Assembly (NCBI RefSeq): GCF_900215605.1 | Contig: NZ_OBEL01000001.1 | Coordinates: 992,001-1,056,000, forward strand | Length of the DNA stretch: 64,000 nt | Source: Cohaesibacter gelatinilyticus | Lineage (GTDB): Bacteria > Pseudomonadota > Alphaproteobacteria > Rhizobiales > Cohaesibacteraceae | Direction of reading: 5' to 3' | Shown: positions 36,131-44,600 of the stretch, piece after piece | How the letters are laid out: every line of letters begins with the position of its first letter | How positions within the stretch are numbered: the stretch's first letter is position 1 | The notes under the pieces: model-generated | What the model saw: the letters and a program-made list of their open reading frames with translations, nothing else | What the model was told of the DNA's origin: nothing | Database searches by the model: none | Position numbers and translations under genes: made by a program

Positions 36131-37955
36131 ATTTTTCCTCGTAATTTTCTTTCAGGTTGGCGTCTTGGTCTTCCTTTTTCAGAATGAAATTTCCGACAAC
36201 CAGAACGTCGAGTTCGGTTCCCATGAAGCACCGGAATGCGTCTTCAGGAGTGCAAACAATTGGTTCCCCACGGACATTGAAAGAGGTGTTTACAACGACA
36301 GGGCAGCCCGAGAGCTCCTTGAAGCGACTGATTACCGCATGATATTTAGGATTGGTTTCCTTATGCACCGTCTGAATACGTGCACTGTAATCAACATGTG
36401 TGATGGCCGGTATTTCTGAACGGGGCACATTCAGTTTGTCGATTCCGAATAGGCTTTCTTCATCTTCAGACATCTGGCGGCGCTTCTCTTTGGCAACATT
36501 CGCCACTAGAAGCATGTAAGGGCTGTCATTCTCAATCTCGAACCAGTTGTGAACGTCTTCCCGCAAAACGCTAGGAGCGAATGGCCTGAAAGACTCGCGA
36601 TATTTCACTTTTAGGTTCAGCAGCTTCTGCATTGACGGAGAGCGAGGATCTGCAATGATACTGCGCCCACCCAGAGCTCGTGGTCCAAACTCCATACGTC
36701 CATTCATCCAACCAATTGCTTTGCCATCTGCGAGAGCTTGAGCGGTGGCGTCGACAATGCTTTGGTCGGAATGTTCAACAAAAATTGCACCAGATTTTGT
36801 CAAACTCTCGCGTATCTGGTCGGCATTGAAATCTGGCCCGAGATATGAGCCGCGCATGCTGTCTGTATGATTGCTAACCGATCTAGGATTGTTAAAGGCG
36901 ATGTGATGAGCCGCAAGAGCTGCTCCCAATGCTCCCCCAGCATCCCCAGCAGCGGGTTGAATCCAGATGTTTTCAAACAAACCCTCTCGAAGCAGATGTC
37001 CATTCGCGACACAGTTCAAAGCAACACCACCAGCGAGACACAGGTTTTTCTGGCCAGTTTCCTTTGCTATGTTTTTACATAGTTTCAGAACAACTTCTTC
37101 AGTGACTTTCTGAACTGAAGCAGCGAGATCCATCTCGCGTTGAGTCAATTCCGATTCAGGTTCGCGGGCAGGGCCACCAAACAAGTCGTCAAACTTCTTG
37201 TTTGTCATACGTAGGCCGGTGCAATAGTCAAAATACGACATGTCGAGCTGGAAAGATCCGTCTTCTCGAATGTCAATCACGTTCTCTTTGAGCTTGTCCG
37301 CAAAGCGTGGTTCCCCGTAGGGGGCCAGACCCATCACTTTATACTCACCCGAATTCACTCTGAACCCGGTGTAATATGTCAGAGCTGAATATAGCAGCCC
37401 AAGAGAATGCGGGAAGTGCAGCTCTTTATGAACGTTGAGCTGGTTCTCATTTCCAATTGCGAGGGAGGTGGTGGTCCACTCGCCAACTCCATCCATCGTC
37501 AAAACAGCGGCATCTTCAAAAGGTGAAGGAAAGTATGCGCTCGCGGCATGGCTGAGATGGTGTTCGGAAAACAGAAGTTTCTCTGACCAGTCCACGGTGT
37601 CGCCAAAAGCTGTTTTGAACTCATCAGCAATGACTGACTTCTGAAATAGCTTGTCCTTGATCCAAACAGGCATTGAGGTGACGAAACTTTTAAAGCCCCG
37701 AGGTGCAAATGCCAGATAGGTTTCCAGCAAACGCTCGAACTTCAAAAAAGGTTTGTCATAGAAAACAATATTATCAACCTGATCCGCCCGAATACCAGCT
37801 TCCGCGAGACAGTATTTGATTGCCTTCACGGGAAAGCCAGGATCGTGCTTGGTTCGCGTGAAGCGCTCTTCTTGAGCTGCAGCTACAATTTCGCCGTTCT
37901 TGAGCAAACAGGCCGCGCTGTCATGATAAAATGCTGAAACGCCAAGTATGTACAT
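36117..37955 (-). CDS. NodU/CmcH/SxtI-family carbamoyltransferase
   Basis: O-carbamoyltransferase of 612 residues using carbamoyl phosphate and ATP to carbamoylate a hydroxyl group. The N-terminal Kae1-like domain opens with MYILGVSAFYHDSAACLLKNGEIVAAAQEERFTRTKHDPGFP, carries the metal-binding EHHLSHAASAYF motif, and has GVGEWTTTSLAIGN. The C-terminal domain includes the GRMEFGPRALGGRSI and SFRPFAPSVLRED stretches. It sits in a cassette with an SxtJ-like protein, a DUF5989 protein and an SGNH hydrolase, as in saxitoxin sxtI-J-K and many uncharacterised clusters. The acceptor may be a polysaccharide or a small metabolite. Confidence 0.92.
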   Translation of the reverse strand: MYILGVSAFYHDSAACLLKNGEIVAAAQEERFTRTKHDPGFPVKAIKYCLAEAGIRADQVDNIVFYDKPFLKFERLLETYLAFAPRGFKSFVTSMPVWIKDKLFQKSVIADEFKTAFGDTVDWSEKLLFSEHHLSHAASAYFPSPFEDAAVLTMDGVGEWTTTSLAIGNENQLNVHKELHFPHSLGLLYSALTYYTGFRVNSGEYKVMGLAPYGEPRFADKLKENVIDIREDGSFQLDMSYFDYCTGLRMTNKKFDDLFGGPAREPESELTQREMDLAASVQKVTEEVVLKLCKNIAKETGQKNLCLAGGVALNCVANGHLLREGLFENIWIQPAAGDAGGALGAALAAHHIAFNNPRSVSNHTDSMRGSYLGPDFNADQIRESLTKSGAIFVEHSDQSIVDATAQALADGKAIGWMNGRMEFGPRALGGRSIIADPRSPSMQKLLNLKVKYRESFRPFAPSVLREDVHNWFEIENDSPYMLLVANVAKEKRRQMSEDEESLFGIDKLNVPRSEIPAITHVDYSARIQTVHKETNPKYHAVISRFKELSGCPVVVNTSFNVRGEPIVCTPEDAFRCFMGTELDVLVVGNFILKKEDQDANLKENYEEKYELD

Positions 37956-38066
37956 TGGATGGTCCTGATCAATTATCTGCTCGCGGCATTGCTTGAAGCG
38001 ATCTCACAACGCCGCGAAATCAATTAGTTAGAGAGCCTGGCTGAATTATGCAGGTCGAATTTTGCT

Positions 38067-38216
38067 TTAGAACAAGGTATAGATAAATGGTGCGACAACG
38101 GATCCCTTGGCCAGGATCAGCAAACCACCCATGATGATCATGACCGTAATTACGGGTGCCAACCAAAGTTTTTTACGTACTCGTAAAAAAGCCCACATTT
38201 CGGCTACGAAAGACAT
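38067..38216 (-). CDS. DUF5989 small membrane protein (SxtK-like)
   Basis: A 49-residue protein too short for ordinary gene calling. It reads MSFVAEMWAFLRVRKKLWLA, then one hydrophobic helix (about residues 20-36), and ends APFIYTLF, the hallmark C-terminus of DUF5989. It lies between the SxtJ-like gene and the carbamoyltransferase gene in the same direction, exactly where SxtK-like proteins occur. Its start is about 12 bp after the SxtJ-like stop. It is probably a membrane partner of the carbamoyltransferase or of its product's export. No function is known. Confidence 0.8.
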   Translation of the reverse strand: MSFVAEMWAFLRVRKKLWLAPVITVMIIMGGLLILAKGSVVAPFIYTLF

Positions 38217-38228
38217 AGTTGAGTTCCT

Positions 38229-38630
38229 TTAGTGCTGGTTCTTGAAAGAATTCGGTTCAGGGCCGACTGGATTGCGAATGATCCAATGAGATGAAACATT
38301 TCTGCGTTTCAGACGTAGTTCGTCACGACCAAATATTTTGGTCACGAGTGCGATCGGAGTGATGAGCAAGAAAAAAATGAATCCGAGAACAATGGGACTT
38401 ACGATTTTGCTCAACAGGATGCCGAACTTGAACCAGAGTTTGTTTGGTAGAGTGAGCCAATCAGGAGCAACGGATGCGAGGCCACCAAAACCAGCAGCTA
38501 AAACGACTGAAACAGTGGCTGACATATTGGATTCTGACCAGAAAAGGTAGGCGCTCAAGCAAATAAAAATTATAGCAAAAAAATAGCCGAACTTTCTGTT
38601 CGACGGTAAAGGGATTTCTTTATCAAGCAT
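38229..38630 (-). CDS. SxtJ-family membrane protein
   Basis: A 133-residue protein with three to four hydrophobic helices (about residues 14-30, 37-57, 72-100) and the SxtJ-like segment SNRKFGYFFAIIF near the N-terminus and WLTLPNKLWFKFGILLSKIVSPIVLGFIFF in the middle. The ATG at 38630 follows GAGGCGAG and is preferred over the open frame to 38672. It is the first gene of a four-gene cassette. SxtJ is of unknown function but is repeatedly found with carbamoyltransferases. The host promoter should lie in 38631-38900. Confidence 0.8.
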   Translation of the reverse strand: MLDKEIPLPSNRKFGYFFAIIFICLSAYLFWSESNMSATVSVVLAAGFGGLASVAPDWLTLPNKLWFKFGILLSKIVSPIVLGFIFFLLITPIALVTKIFGRDELRLKRRNVSSHWIIRNPVGPEPNSFKNQH

Positions 38631-38907
38631 ACTCGCCTCATATGATACGCAACTTCTAAATGTTGCGAGCAAGTTGCTTTCTGCGAATTAATTTTGAATG
38701 AATTTAACTTGGAAACGCTCTATAAAGTCCAGTTTTGGTTAAGAATTGCTGAGCACGAAAGATTTTTAGAAATCAGTAAGAAAGGATGTGAAAGAGCAGC
38801 GGATAAATAGAACTTTGCTCACGCCATCATATGATGCGAATTACATCGAATGGTAGTAGAGTATCAGGGAATTCCTGAACCACATAAAGCATTCAAAGAA
38901 AGGTAAA

Positions 38908-39015
38908 GTGGCGGACCTAGATGTATTAGGTTCGAACCAATTATTCGACGAGCTTACCCGTTGGAATGAAGTTTTACAACACCACAAAAATGACTTGCGG
39001 GGGCCTTGCCCATGA
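38908..39015 (+). CDS. 35-codon frame at attL; alternative recombinase C-terminus
   Basis: A short frame starting GTG at the attachment core, preceded by AAAGG, encoding MADLDVLGSNQLFDELTRWN and 15 more residues. Its TGA overlaps the mobC ATG (ATGA). When the element ends are joined through TGGCGGA, this frame continues in phase from the serine recombinase gene (codon 505), so it is probably the recombinase C-terminus in the circular form rather than an independent gene. In the integrated state the frame is open back to 38860, so a separate product cannot be excluded. Composition looks protein-like (acidic-hydrophobic helix). Confidence 0.45.
   Translation: MADLDVLGSNQLFDELTRWNEVLQHHKNDLRGPCP
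38909..38915. repeat. candidate left attachment core (attL)
   Basis: TGGCGGA, identical to the last seven bases of the tRNA-Ser at the other end. It lies between the last host gene (SxtJ-like) and mobC. Inverted repeats CCTA...TAGG (38916-38930) and GGTTCGAACC (38929-38938) lie just inside. Confidence 0.6.
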
Positions 39016-39392
39016 GGTCTTTGCATTCGAAACCGATTAAGCGTCCGCCACCATTTTCCATTCGCTTTACGCCTGAAGAGCGTGATCAGGTTGAACAGGC
39101 TGCGGGCGGGATGCCACTTGCGTCCTATATTAAATCCGTCGTTCTTTCTGATAATGCGCCTGTCTATCGCAAGCGACGCAAGCCGCCTGTTGTTGACCAA
39201 AAGCTTCTCGCAGAAATCCTTGCGCGACTTGGTGGAAGCCGCACGGCAAGTAATCTCAATCAGATCGCCAAACATTTGAATCAAGGGACATTGATTGTCG
39301 ATCCTGATTTGGAAGTGGATTTACATCGCGCCATCGCGGAAATGGCGTGGATGCGAGCAAGTTTGATGCGGGCTTTGGGGATCAAATTATGA
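39012..39392 (+). CDS. mobC: MobC-like relaxosome accessory protein
   Basis: A 126-residue DNA-binding accessory factor that helps the relaxase open the transfer origin. RHH-like N-terminal part PFSIRFTPEERDQVEQAAGGMPLASYIKSVVL is followed by the MobC signature LAEILARLGGSRTASNLNQIAKHLNQGTLIVDPDLEVDLHRAIAEMAWMRASLMRALG. The ATG at 39012 overlaps the stop of a short upstream frame (ATGA), and its own stop overlaps the relaxase ATG (ATGA), so a translationally coupled run is likely. The origin of transfer is expected nearby but was not identified with certainty. Confidence 0.85.
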   Translation: MRSLHSKPIKRPPPFSIRFTPEERDQVEQAAGGMPLASYIKSVVLSDNAPVYRKRRKPPVVDQKLLAEILARLGGSRTASNLNQIAKHLNQGTLIVDPDLEVDLHRAIAEMAWMRASLMRALGIKL

Positions 39393-40666
39393 TCCTTAAA
39401 GGCTCACAACGTGCGGGTGCATCCGCTCTTGCTAATCATCTAATGAATGAGCGTGACAACGATCACATTACATTGTTAGAGTTGCATGGATTCGCTTCCA
39501 GCAACCTAAACGATGCACTGTTGGAAACGCATGCCATTTCTAAGGCAACGCGGTGTAAGCAGTATATGTTTTCTTTGAGTTTAAACCCACCCAAGGACTG
39601 TATTGCGACCGAAGATGATTACATCGAGGCCGCTGATCGTGCAGAAAAAACATTGGGATTGGATGGGCAACCCCGTGCCATTGTTATTCATGAAAAAGAA
39701 GGTCGCCGCCACGCACATGTGGTGTGGTCACGCATTGATGGGCAGGAGTTAAAGGCAATTAATCTCCCTCATTATAAGAACAAGCTGCGTGATTTATCGC
39801 GTGATTTGTTTTTGGATCATGGATGGGATTTACCCAATGGACTGAAGACTTATGGTGGCAAAAGCCCTCTCAACTTCACCCTGGAAGAATGGCAGCAAGC
39901 CAAACGACAAAATATCGACCCTCGTGAGATCAAACAGGCATTTCAGCAAGCGTGGGAACGATCTGACAGTTTGGTTGGCCTAGTAAACGCCTTAGAGGAT
40001 CGCGGATATTTTCTAGCTCGCGGTGATCGACGTGGCTTTGTCGCTATAGACGTCGATGGGAATGTCTACGCGCTTTCGAAATGGTCTGGTGTACGCGCTA
40101 AAGATTTAAAATCCAAACTTGGATCTCCTGACCAGTTGCCCTCTGTTGATGAGACAAAGGACACCATCCGATCCAAGGTTTCAGATCAAATGCGGGATTA
40201 TATCTCGCAAGTGAAAGACCGTCAGCGCCGCGATTTTGATCCGCTACGTGAAACCCACGACGCAATGAAACAAGCACATCGAGAAGAACGACAAAAGCTG
40301 CATGATGGGCAAACTAAACGCTGGACAAACGAAACCAAGTTGCGTTTTGAGCGGCTGAATAAAGGGCTACGCGGTCTGTTTGATCGCCTGACTGGTAAAG
40401 CAAAATCCATTCAAAAGCAGAATGAAATGGAAGCGAGGGCTTGCGCGGCACGTGATCAGAAACAACGTGATTTTATGGTCATGGCACAAATGGCAGAGCG
40501 CCAAAAACTCCAAAGACAGATCGATACACTGCGCGCCAAACACAAAAGGGACCGAAAAATACTCGCGAATGATGTTGCGCGATCTTTGCAACGCCAACGT
40601 AAATTCAAAGATATTGAACACAATCACGGCCTCAATATTAGGCCTCACCCCACTCTATCTCTATGA
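39389..40666 (+). CDS. relaxase (VirD2/MobP-like group)
   Basis: DNA-nicking relaxase of 425 residues. The metal-binding motif III is clear: IVIHEKEGRRHAHVVWSRID (His 101, 108, 110). The N-terminal motif I region (MILKGSQRAGASALANHLMN) has no tyrosine; the first Tyr is at residue 59, so the nucleophile may not be the usual N-terminal tyrosine. Residues 270-425 are highly charged and helical. Start chosen at 39389 because ATGA overlaps the mobC stop. It is followed after 14 bp by the coupling protein gene. Members of this group are common on alphaproteobacterial islands. Confidence 0.85.
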   Translation: MILKGSQRAGASALANHLMNERDNDHITLLELHGFASSNLNDALLETHAISKATRCKQYMFSLSLNPPKDCIATEDDYIEAADRAEKTLGLDGQPRAIVIHEKEGRRHAHVVWSRIDGQELKAINLPHYKNKLRDLSRDLFLDHGWDLPNGLKTYGGKSPLNFTLEEWQQAKRQNIDPREIKQAFQQAWERSDSLVGLVNALEDRGYFLARGDRRGFVAIDVDGNVYALSKWSGVRAKDLKSKLGSPDQLPSVDETKDTIRSKVSDQMRDYISQVKDRQRRDFDPLRETHDAMKQAHREERQKLHDGQTKRWTNETKLRFERLNKGLRGLFDRLTGKAKSIQKQNEMEARACAARDQKQRDFMVMAQMAERQKLQRQIDTLRAKHKRDRKILANDVARSLQRQRKFKDIEHNHGLNIRPHPTLSL

Positions 40667-40680
40667 TTTAGGATATATCT

Positions 40681-42447
40681 ATGAAACTGAACTATTTGAT
40701 TTCAGCTACAATTACTGGAATGCTCGCTATTGTCTTGTTTACAACCAGCACCGAGGCACAATCCATATTTTTTGGCATTGATGATTATGGAAGGCGAACG
40801 AACCCAATCGGCTTAAAGCTCCTAACAATGTTGATCCCGATTTGTTTAGGGTTTTGCATAGGTTGGTTTTTCTCGCCAGGAGCAAGCAGAGTCAGAGGTG
40901 CGACCCTGATTTTTAGTGCCGTTTCTATAATTTTAGTAGCAATCGCCAACGATGGGGTCTTAGGCGGAAGCTCCGCCCTGCTTGTTGCTGTCGTAGGCTT
41001 TTTTGGTGCACTTGGTTTTTGGCTTAAAAGGGGAATCTCTGCGCTTGGTGAAGCGCCAAGAACTTTTGGGTCAAGCCGTTGGGCTACTCAAGAAGATTTA
41101 GAAATACACAACATTATTGGTGATGATGGGATTAGAATAGGACAAGCCTATCACCAAGCTCCGACAGACGTGATTTCATATAAAGGTGACCGACATCTTT
41201 TAACTGTTGCCCCAACACGATCAGGTAAAGGCACAACCCAAATCATCCCGAATTTATTGAGCTATACAGGCTCTACGCTTGTGATTGATCCTAAAGGCGA
41301 AAATGCCATGATTACAACAGGGCATCGTAAGGCTATGGGCCAAGATGTTTATATTGTTGATCCGTGGGGCATTGCAAATATTGAAGGCATAGAAACGGCA
41401 CATTTTAATCCTCTTGATTGGCTCGATATTACTGATGTTGATATTACGGAAAATGCTATGTTGCTTGCTGACGCATTGGTTGTTGGTGAAAACCACGCAG
41501 ATAGTTTTTGGATCGAAGAGGCGAAAGCCTTGTTGCAGGGACTTATTCTTTATGTTGCGACTGATGAAAATGAGGCAGACCAACGCCATTTGGGTCGAGT
41601 TCGGGATTTGCTCTTGTTGGATGGCGAAGACATGCCAAAACAGTTTAAAAGAATGACCCAATCCCCTCACCATATTGTCGCCAGCACTGGCGCGCGATGC
41701 TTACAGAAAGAACCCAAACTTATTGCCAATGTCCTTGCGGCAGCGCAGGCACAAACTCATTTTCTTGATAGTGCGCGAATACGTGAAAGTCTTTCTATGT
41801 CTGACTTTAAGTTTGAGGACTTGAAGACAAAACCGATGTCAATATATTTGGTTTTACCAGCAGATCGTCTTAATGCGTTTGGTCGATGGCTGCGGTTGCT
41901 CGTGCAACAAGCCATTACAGTCAATGCTAGGAATATCGCCAAGAAGCCTGAAAAACCGATCTTGTTTATTTTGGATGAGTTCGCGGCATTAGGGCGGCTA
42001 AGTATGGTTGAGCAAGCGTATGGATTGATGGCGGGCTTCGGGCTTCAAATATGGGGTATTGTTCAGGACTTCAATCAGTTGGAGCGTATCTATGGCGGTG
42101 GTTGGCAATCTTTCGTCTCGAATTCAGGCATGATTAACTACTTCGGCTCGAGTGACAAAATGACGGCTGAGTATTTCTCGTCCATGTGTGGTGAAACAAC
42201 AGTTTGGAACTTTAGCTCCGCTGTTGCTAATGCCTTTTCTCCAAGCTCGGGGGACAAGTCGACAACAGAAACGGACAACAGATCAGCAGCACAACGTAAA
42301 CTTGCTTATCCCGATGAGTTAATGCGTATAAACACGACTAAACAGATCGTTTTTATTGAGAATATGTATCCACTTCAGGCATTTAAAACACCATGGTTTA
42401 AAGATGAAGCCCTGAAATCCAAAGGTGTTAACCTGCATGATCAATAA
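40681..42447 (+). CDS. VirD4/TraG-type coupling protein
   Basis: Type IV coupling protein of 588 residues that delivers the relaxase-DNA complex to a mating pore. N-terminal membrane helices occupy about residues 5-22, 46-64, 74-92 and 96-114. Walker A is APTRSGKGTT (177-186) and Walker B is LFILDEFAALGRL near residue 420; the TraG/VirD4 DPKGE motif (STLVIDPKGENA) is present. The element has no VirB genes, so it must use a pore from another plasmid or conjugative element. It follows the relaxase by 14 bp. Confidence 0.92.
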   Translation: MKLNYLISATITGMLAIVLFTTSTEAQSIFFGIDDYGRRTNPIGLKLLTMLIPICLGFCIGWFFSPGASRVRGATLIFSAVSIILVAIANDGVLGGSSALLVAVVGFFGALGFWLKRGISALGEAPRTFGSSRWATQEDLEIHNIIGDDGIRIGQAYHQAPTDVISYKGDRHLLTVAPTRSGKGTTQIIPNLLSYTGSTLVIDPKGENAMITTGHRKAMGQDVYIVDPWGIANIEGIETAHFNPLDWLDITDVDITENAMLLADALVVGENHADSFWIEEAKALLQGLILYVATDENEADQRHLGRVRDLLLLDGEDMPKQFKRMTQSPHHIVASTGARCLQKEPKLIANVLAAAQAQTHFLDSARIRESLSMSDFKFEDLKTKPMSIYLVLPADRLNAFGRWLRLLVQQAITVNARNIAKKPEKPILFILDEFAALGRLSMVEQAYGLMAGFGLQIWGIVQDFNQLERIYGGGWQSFVSNSGMINYFGSSDKMTAEYFSSMCGETTVWNFSSAVANAFSPSSGDKSTTETDNRSAAQRKLAYPDELMRINTTKQIVFIENMYPLQAFKTPWFKDEALKSKGVNLHDQ

Positions 42448-42456
42448 TCATTATTT

Positions 42457-42479
42457 GGTGGCGGGAAATTTCCGCCACT
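42457..42479 (+). repeat. hairpin after the coupling protein gene
   Basis: GTGGCGG / CCGCCAC, seven pairs, loop GAAATTT, just after the coupling protein stop codon. No T run follows; it may be a weak terminator or translation-control hairpin for the next gene. Confidence 0.35.
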
Positions 42480-42511
42480 ACCCATTTATGAGAACTTCAA
42501 GGATTGTTGCT

Positions 42512-43063
42512 GTGAGTGACGAGGACAAAAACAACCGTTCGAAAAATCCGTTCAACTTAAACGCCCAACCTCAAAAGAAGACAAACATTAGGGATCAAGA
42601 TAACGTAGCCAAAGAACATAGCCCTCCAAATAATGAAAGCCATCCACGCCCCAATACTGCACCGCGCGGCATGAAAGGCATAAAGACAAAAGAACAACAG
42701 CAACAAGCGTATGATGTCGAGTTTGAGTTTGATCTTCTTGTAGAAAAAAGTGACATGGAATGGCATCGCGTAATCGACGGTAACTTTGATCATTCCGAAA
42801 ATCTGAAAGGCTTTAGTTTCGAGTTGACGCTCAGCGAAGACAATAAAAGCAAAACGATTGAGGGAAGTAATATTGAACAACTTGATTTGAAGAAGGATGG
42901 TCTGATCGTTTCACGTTTTGATAAAGGCTGGAAACATAAATCCAACATGCCGAAGGCAAACAAAGCAATAGAACAACTAAAAGAGAAATTCCCCGAGCAA
43001 AAGAAGGAGTTTAAATCCTTTGCCGATATGAACCCTAATGACGATAGGGATATTGATTTATAA
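42512..43063 (+). CDS. hypothetical hydrophilic protein of the transfer region
   Basis: A 183-residue protein with no recognised domain. The first 70 residues are Asn/Lys/Pro-rich and probably disordered (KNPFNLNAQPQKK); the C-terminal half (about 75-183) looks folded, with KGFSFELTLSEDNKSKTIEGSNIEQ and a lysine-rich tail ending DDRDIDL. The GTG at 42512 is chosen because AAGGA lies eight bases upstream and the sequence turns protein-like there; an ATG at 42488 is the alternative. It follows the coupling protein in the same direction and may be a transfer accessory factor. Confidence 0.5.
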   Translation: MSDEDKNNRSKNPFNLNAQPQKKTNIRDQDNVAKEHSPPNNESHPRPNTAPRGMKGIKTKEQQQQAYDVEFEFDLLVEKSDMEWHRVIDGNFDHSENLKGFSFELTLSEDNKSKTIEGSNIEQLDLKKDGLIVSRFDKGWKHKSNMPKANKAIEQLKEKFPEQKKEFKSFADMNPNDDRDIDL

Positions 43064-43107
43064 GATAATTTTGTGGAAATGATAGTCGATATTTGTTATT
43101 ATTTAGA

Positions 43108-43407
43108 ATGGATTACTTAGATAAACACTTATTTCCCGAACACGAACCTGTTGGTCGAACAGTCACCAATTGTCTCGGGTCACGAGAGATCGTTGTTCTC
43201 CCAAAAGGCTATTGGGATTATTTAGATTTCCTAGCAAACCAAGGGCTTGATGTGCGTAAATGGGTCAAAAAAGTTGACTCCAAACGCCCTAAAGATAAAT
43301 CGTTCGGCGAATTTTTGATGGAACGCATTTGGATAGACGAATGCGAGCGTTATCGTCGTGGTGATCCATGCCCTCCGTCGTCTCCTCCTGAAGGTTATTG
43401 TGAGTAG
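43108..43407 (+). CDS. small hypothetical protein
   Basis: A 99-residue protein (MDYLDKHLFPEHEPVGRTVT...) with a central stretch REIVVLPKGYWDYLDFLANQGLDVRKWVKK resembling the strand-helix-helix layout of ribbon-helix-helix DNA-binding proteins, followed by FGEFLMERIWIDECER. The match is weak and no family is claimed. No clear ribosome-binding site precedes the ATG at 43108. It is convergent with the next gene, eight bases away. Confidence 0.45.
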   Translation: MDYLDKHLFPEHEPVGRTVTNCLGSREIVVLPKGYWDYLDFLANQGLDVRKWVKKVDSKRPKDKSFGEFLMERIWIDECERYRRGDPCPPSSPPEGYCE

Positions 43408-43414
43408 ACACCTC

Positions 43415-43846
43415 TCACCACAATCCAAACAAATCTCCTTGCTGGTTGAGAAGTTCATCAATAAGGATCAGATGGGCAAAGCCATTGACCAGATGATTAT
43501 GTTTGAGGCTCATTGCTGTGTGGATGTCATCCGAGCAAACAGGAGTTTCAGGCGTTCCGCGCTGTTTGCGATAGCGATGCAATGTCAAAGCCATCCGCCG
43601 ATAGAAGCGTAAATCCTTTTTCAGATCAGCTTCGAACTTCTCTCTAAACTGTCTCAATGTGGCAGATCGCTGTGGCTCAGCTTTCCTGTCTGCTGCATGA
43701 ATGTCATCGCGTGCATAGCCTTGATAGCCGCTTTGACATGTTGCGTCTCTGATCTGCTTGGGAGTGAGAACTTTCCCACCCAAAAGATAATACCAAGAAT
43801 GCCCCGCGCTGTATCCGCCATGCGTGTGAGGGTTTGAGTATGTCAT
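43415..43846 (-). CDS. hypothetical protein of the mobile element
   Basis: A 143-residue protein, rich in His, Tyr and Arg, with a short glycine/histidine N-terminus (SNPHTHGGYSAGHSWYYLLGG) and a helical middle (LRQFREKFEADLKKDLRFYRRMALTLHRYRKQ). No family recognised. It lies 13 bp downstream of ardA in the same direction and is probably co-transcribed with it. Role unknown. Confidence 0.5.
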   Translation of the reverse strand: MTYSNPHTHGGYSAGHSWYYLLGGKVLTPKQIRDATCQSGYQGYARDDIHAADRKAEPQRSATLRQFREKFEADLKKDLRFYRRMALTLHRYRKQRGTPETPVCSDDIHTAMSLKHNHLVNGFAHLILIDELLNQQGDLFGLW

Positions 43847-43859
43847 GGTTCACCCTCCC

Positions 43860-44369
43860 TTACGCCATGCGATAAACGCAGGTTTCACCTGTGATGGTGG
43901 TTTCGGCATAATCATGCCCCAGATCACGGGCAATCGCGTCATAATCAAGATAGAATGCCAACCGCTCGGGAATGTCTCCGAATAAACCGTCTTCAATGAA
44001 GTGACGAGCAAGATCGTTTAGATCCATGCCTGCATAAAGATCAATATCCAGATCGTCTGGATCATCGCTTTCCAGATCAAAGCTATAGCCACATTCGCCA
44101 ACGGCAATCACAATATCGGTCTTGTTCCAATCTTCCCATTTATCCAGCTTTTCCATGAAGGGCAGTATCGTTGCCTGACTGATGCAAAGTGCCTTGAACA
44201 ATTCCGCATCAATGGCATCACCATCAATGAATTGCAGCTCGAATTCTTCGACTGGATCCCCATAGCGATTGGTGATCTTGCCAATGGTTTCCTTGTAGGT
44301 CTCCGCATCACTAAAATAAAAACCTGTCGCATCGATATCGTAGGGCTGGGCGTAAAAAGTCACTGTCAT
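43860..44369 (-). CDS. ardA: ArdA-like antirestriction protein
   Basis: A 169-residue acidic DNA-mimic protein that blocks type I restriction enzymes when a mobile element enters a new host. Typical ArdA features: VTFYAQPYDIDATGFYFSDAETYKE at the N-terminus, a strongly acidic composition (WEDWNKTDIV, LESDDPDDLDIDLYAGMDLNDLA) and the ending IPERLAFYLDYDAIARDLGHDY. The ATG at 44369 follows GAAGGAGAAG and is preferred over the open frame to 44444. Typical cargo of plasmids and integrative elements. First gene of a two-gene minus-strand unit. Confidence 0.87.
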   Translation of the reverse strand: MTVTFYAQPYDIDATGFYFSDAETYKETIGKITNRYGDPVEEFELQFIDGDAIDAELFKALCISQATILPFMEKLDKWEDWNKTDIVIAVGECGYSFDLESDDPDDLDIDLYAGMDLNDLARHFIEDGLFGDIPERLAFYLDYDAIARDLGHDYAETTITGETCVYRMA

Positions 44370-44556
44370 TTGTCTTCTCCTTTTTGGACTTGGGTTGCGC
44401 TTACAACCCTTGCCCTCTGGCGAAGACGGAGATGGGAGGGGCAAAGCGGAATCGACTTGGGTGGTGCGGGCGCAACAAAGTGAGCCACGGCCATGTCTAT
44501 TCCGCTTTATGGGGAGAGAAGAGGCTGGTCTCTCGGCTTCCCCTTAACACAACAAA

Positions 44557-44596
44557 AAAAGAGCCCTGATTGCATTCAAGCACTCAAGGCTCCTGC
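44557..44596 (-). terminator. terminator after the small membrane protein gene
   Basis: Stem GAGCC(TTGA) / (TCAG)GGCTC with a loop of about 18 bases; on the minus strand it is followed by a run of seven T. It lies about 5 bp after the stop codon of the 44601-44990 gene. Confidence 0.65.
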
Positions 44597-44600
44597 TGAT

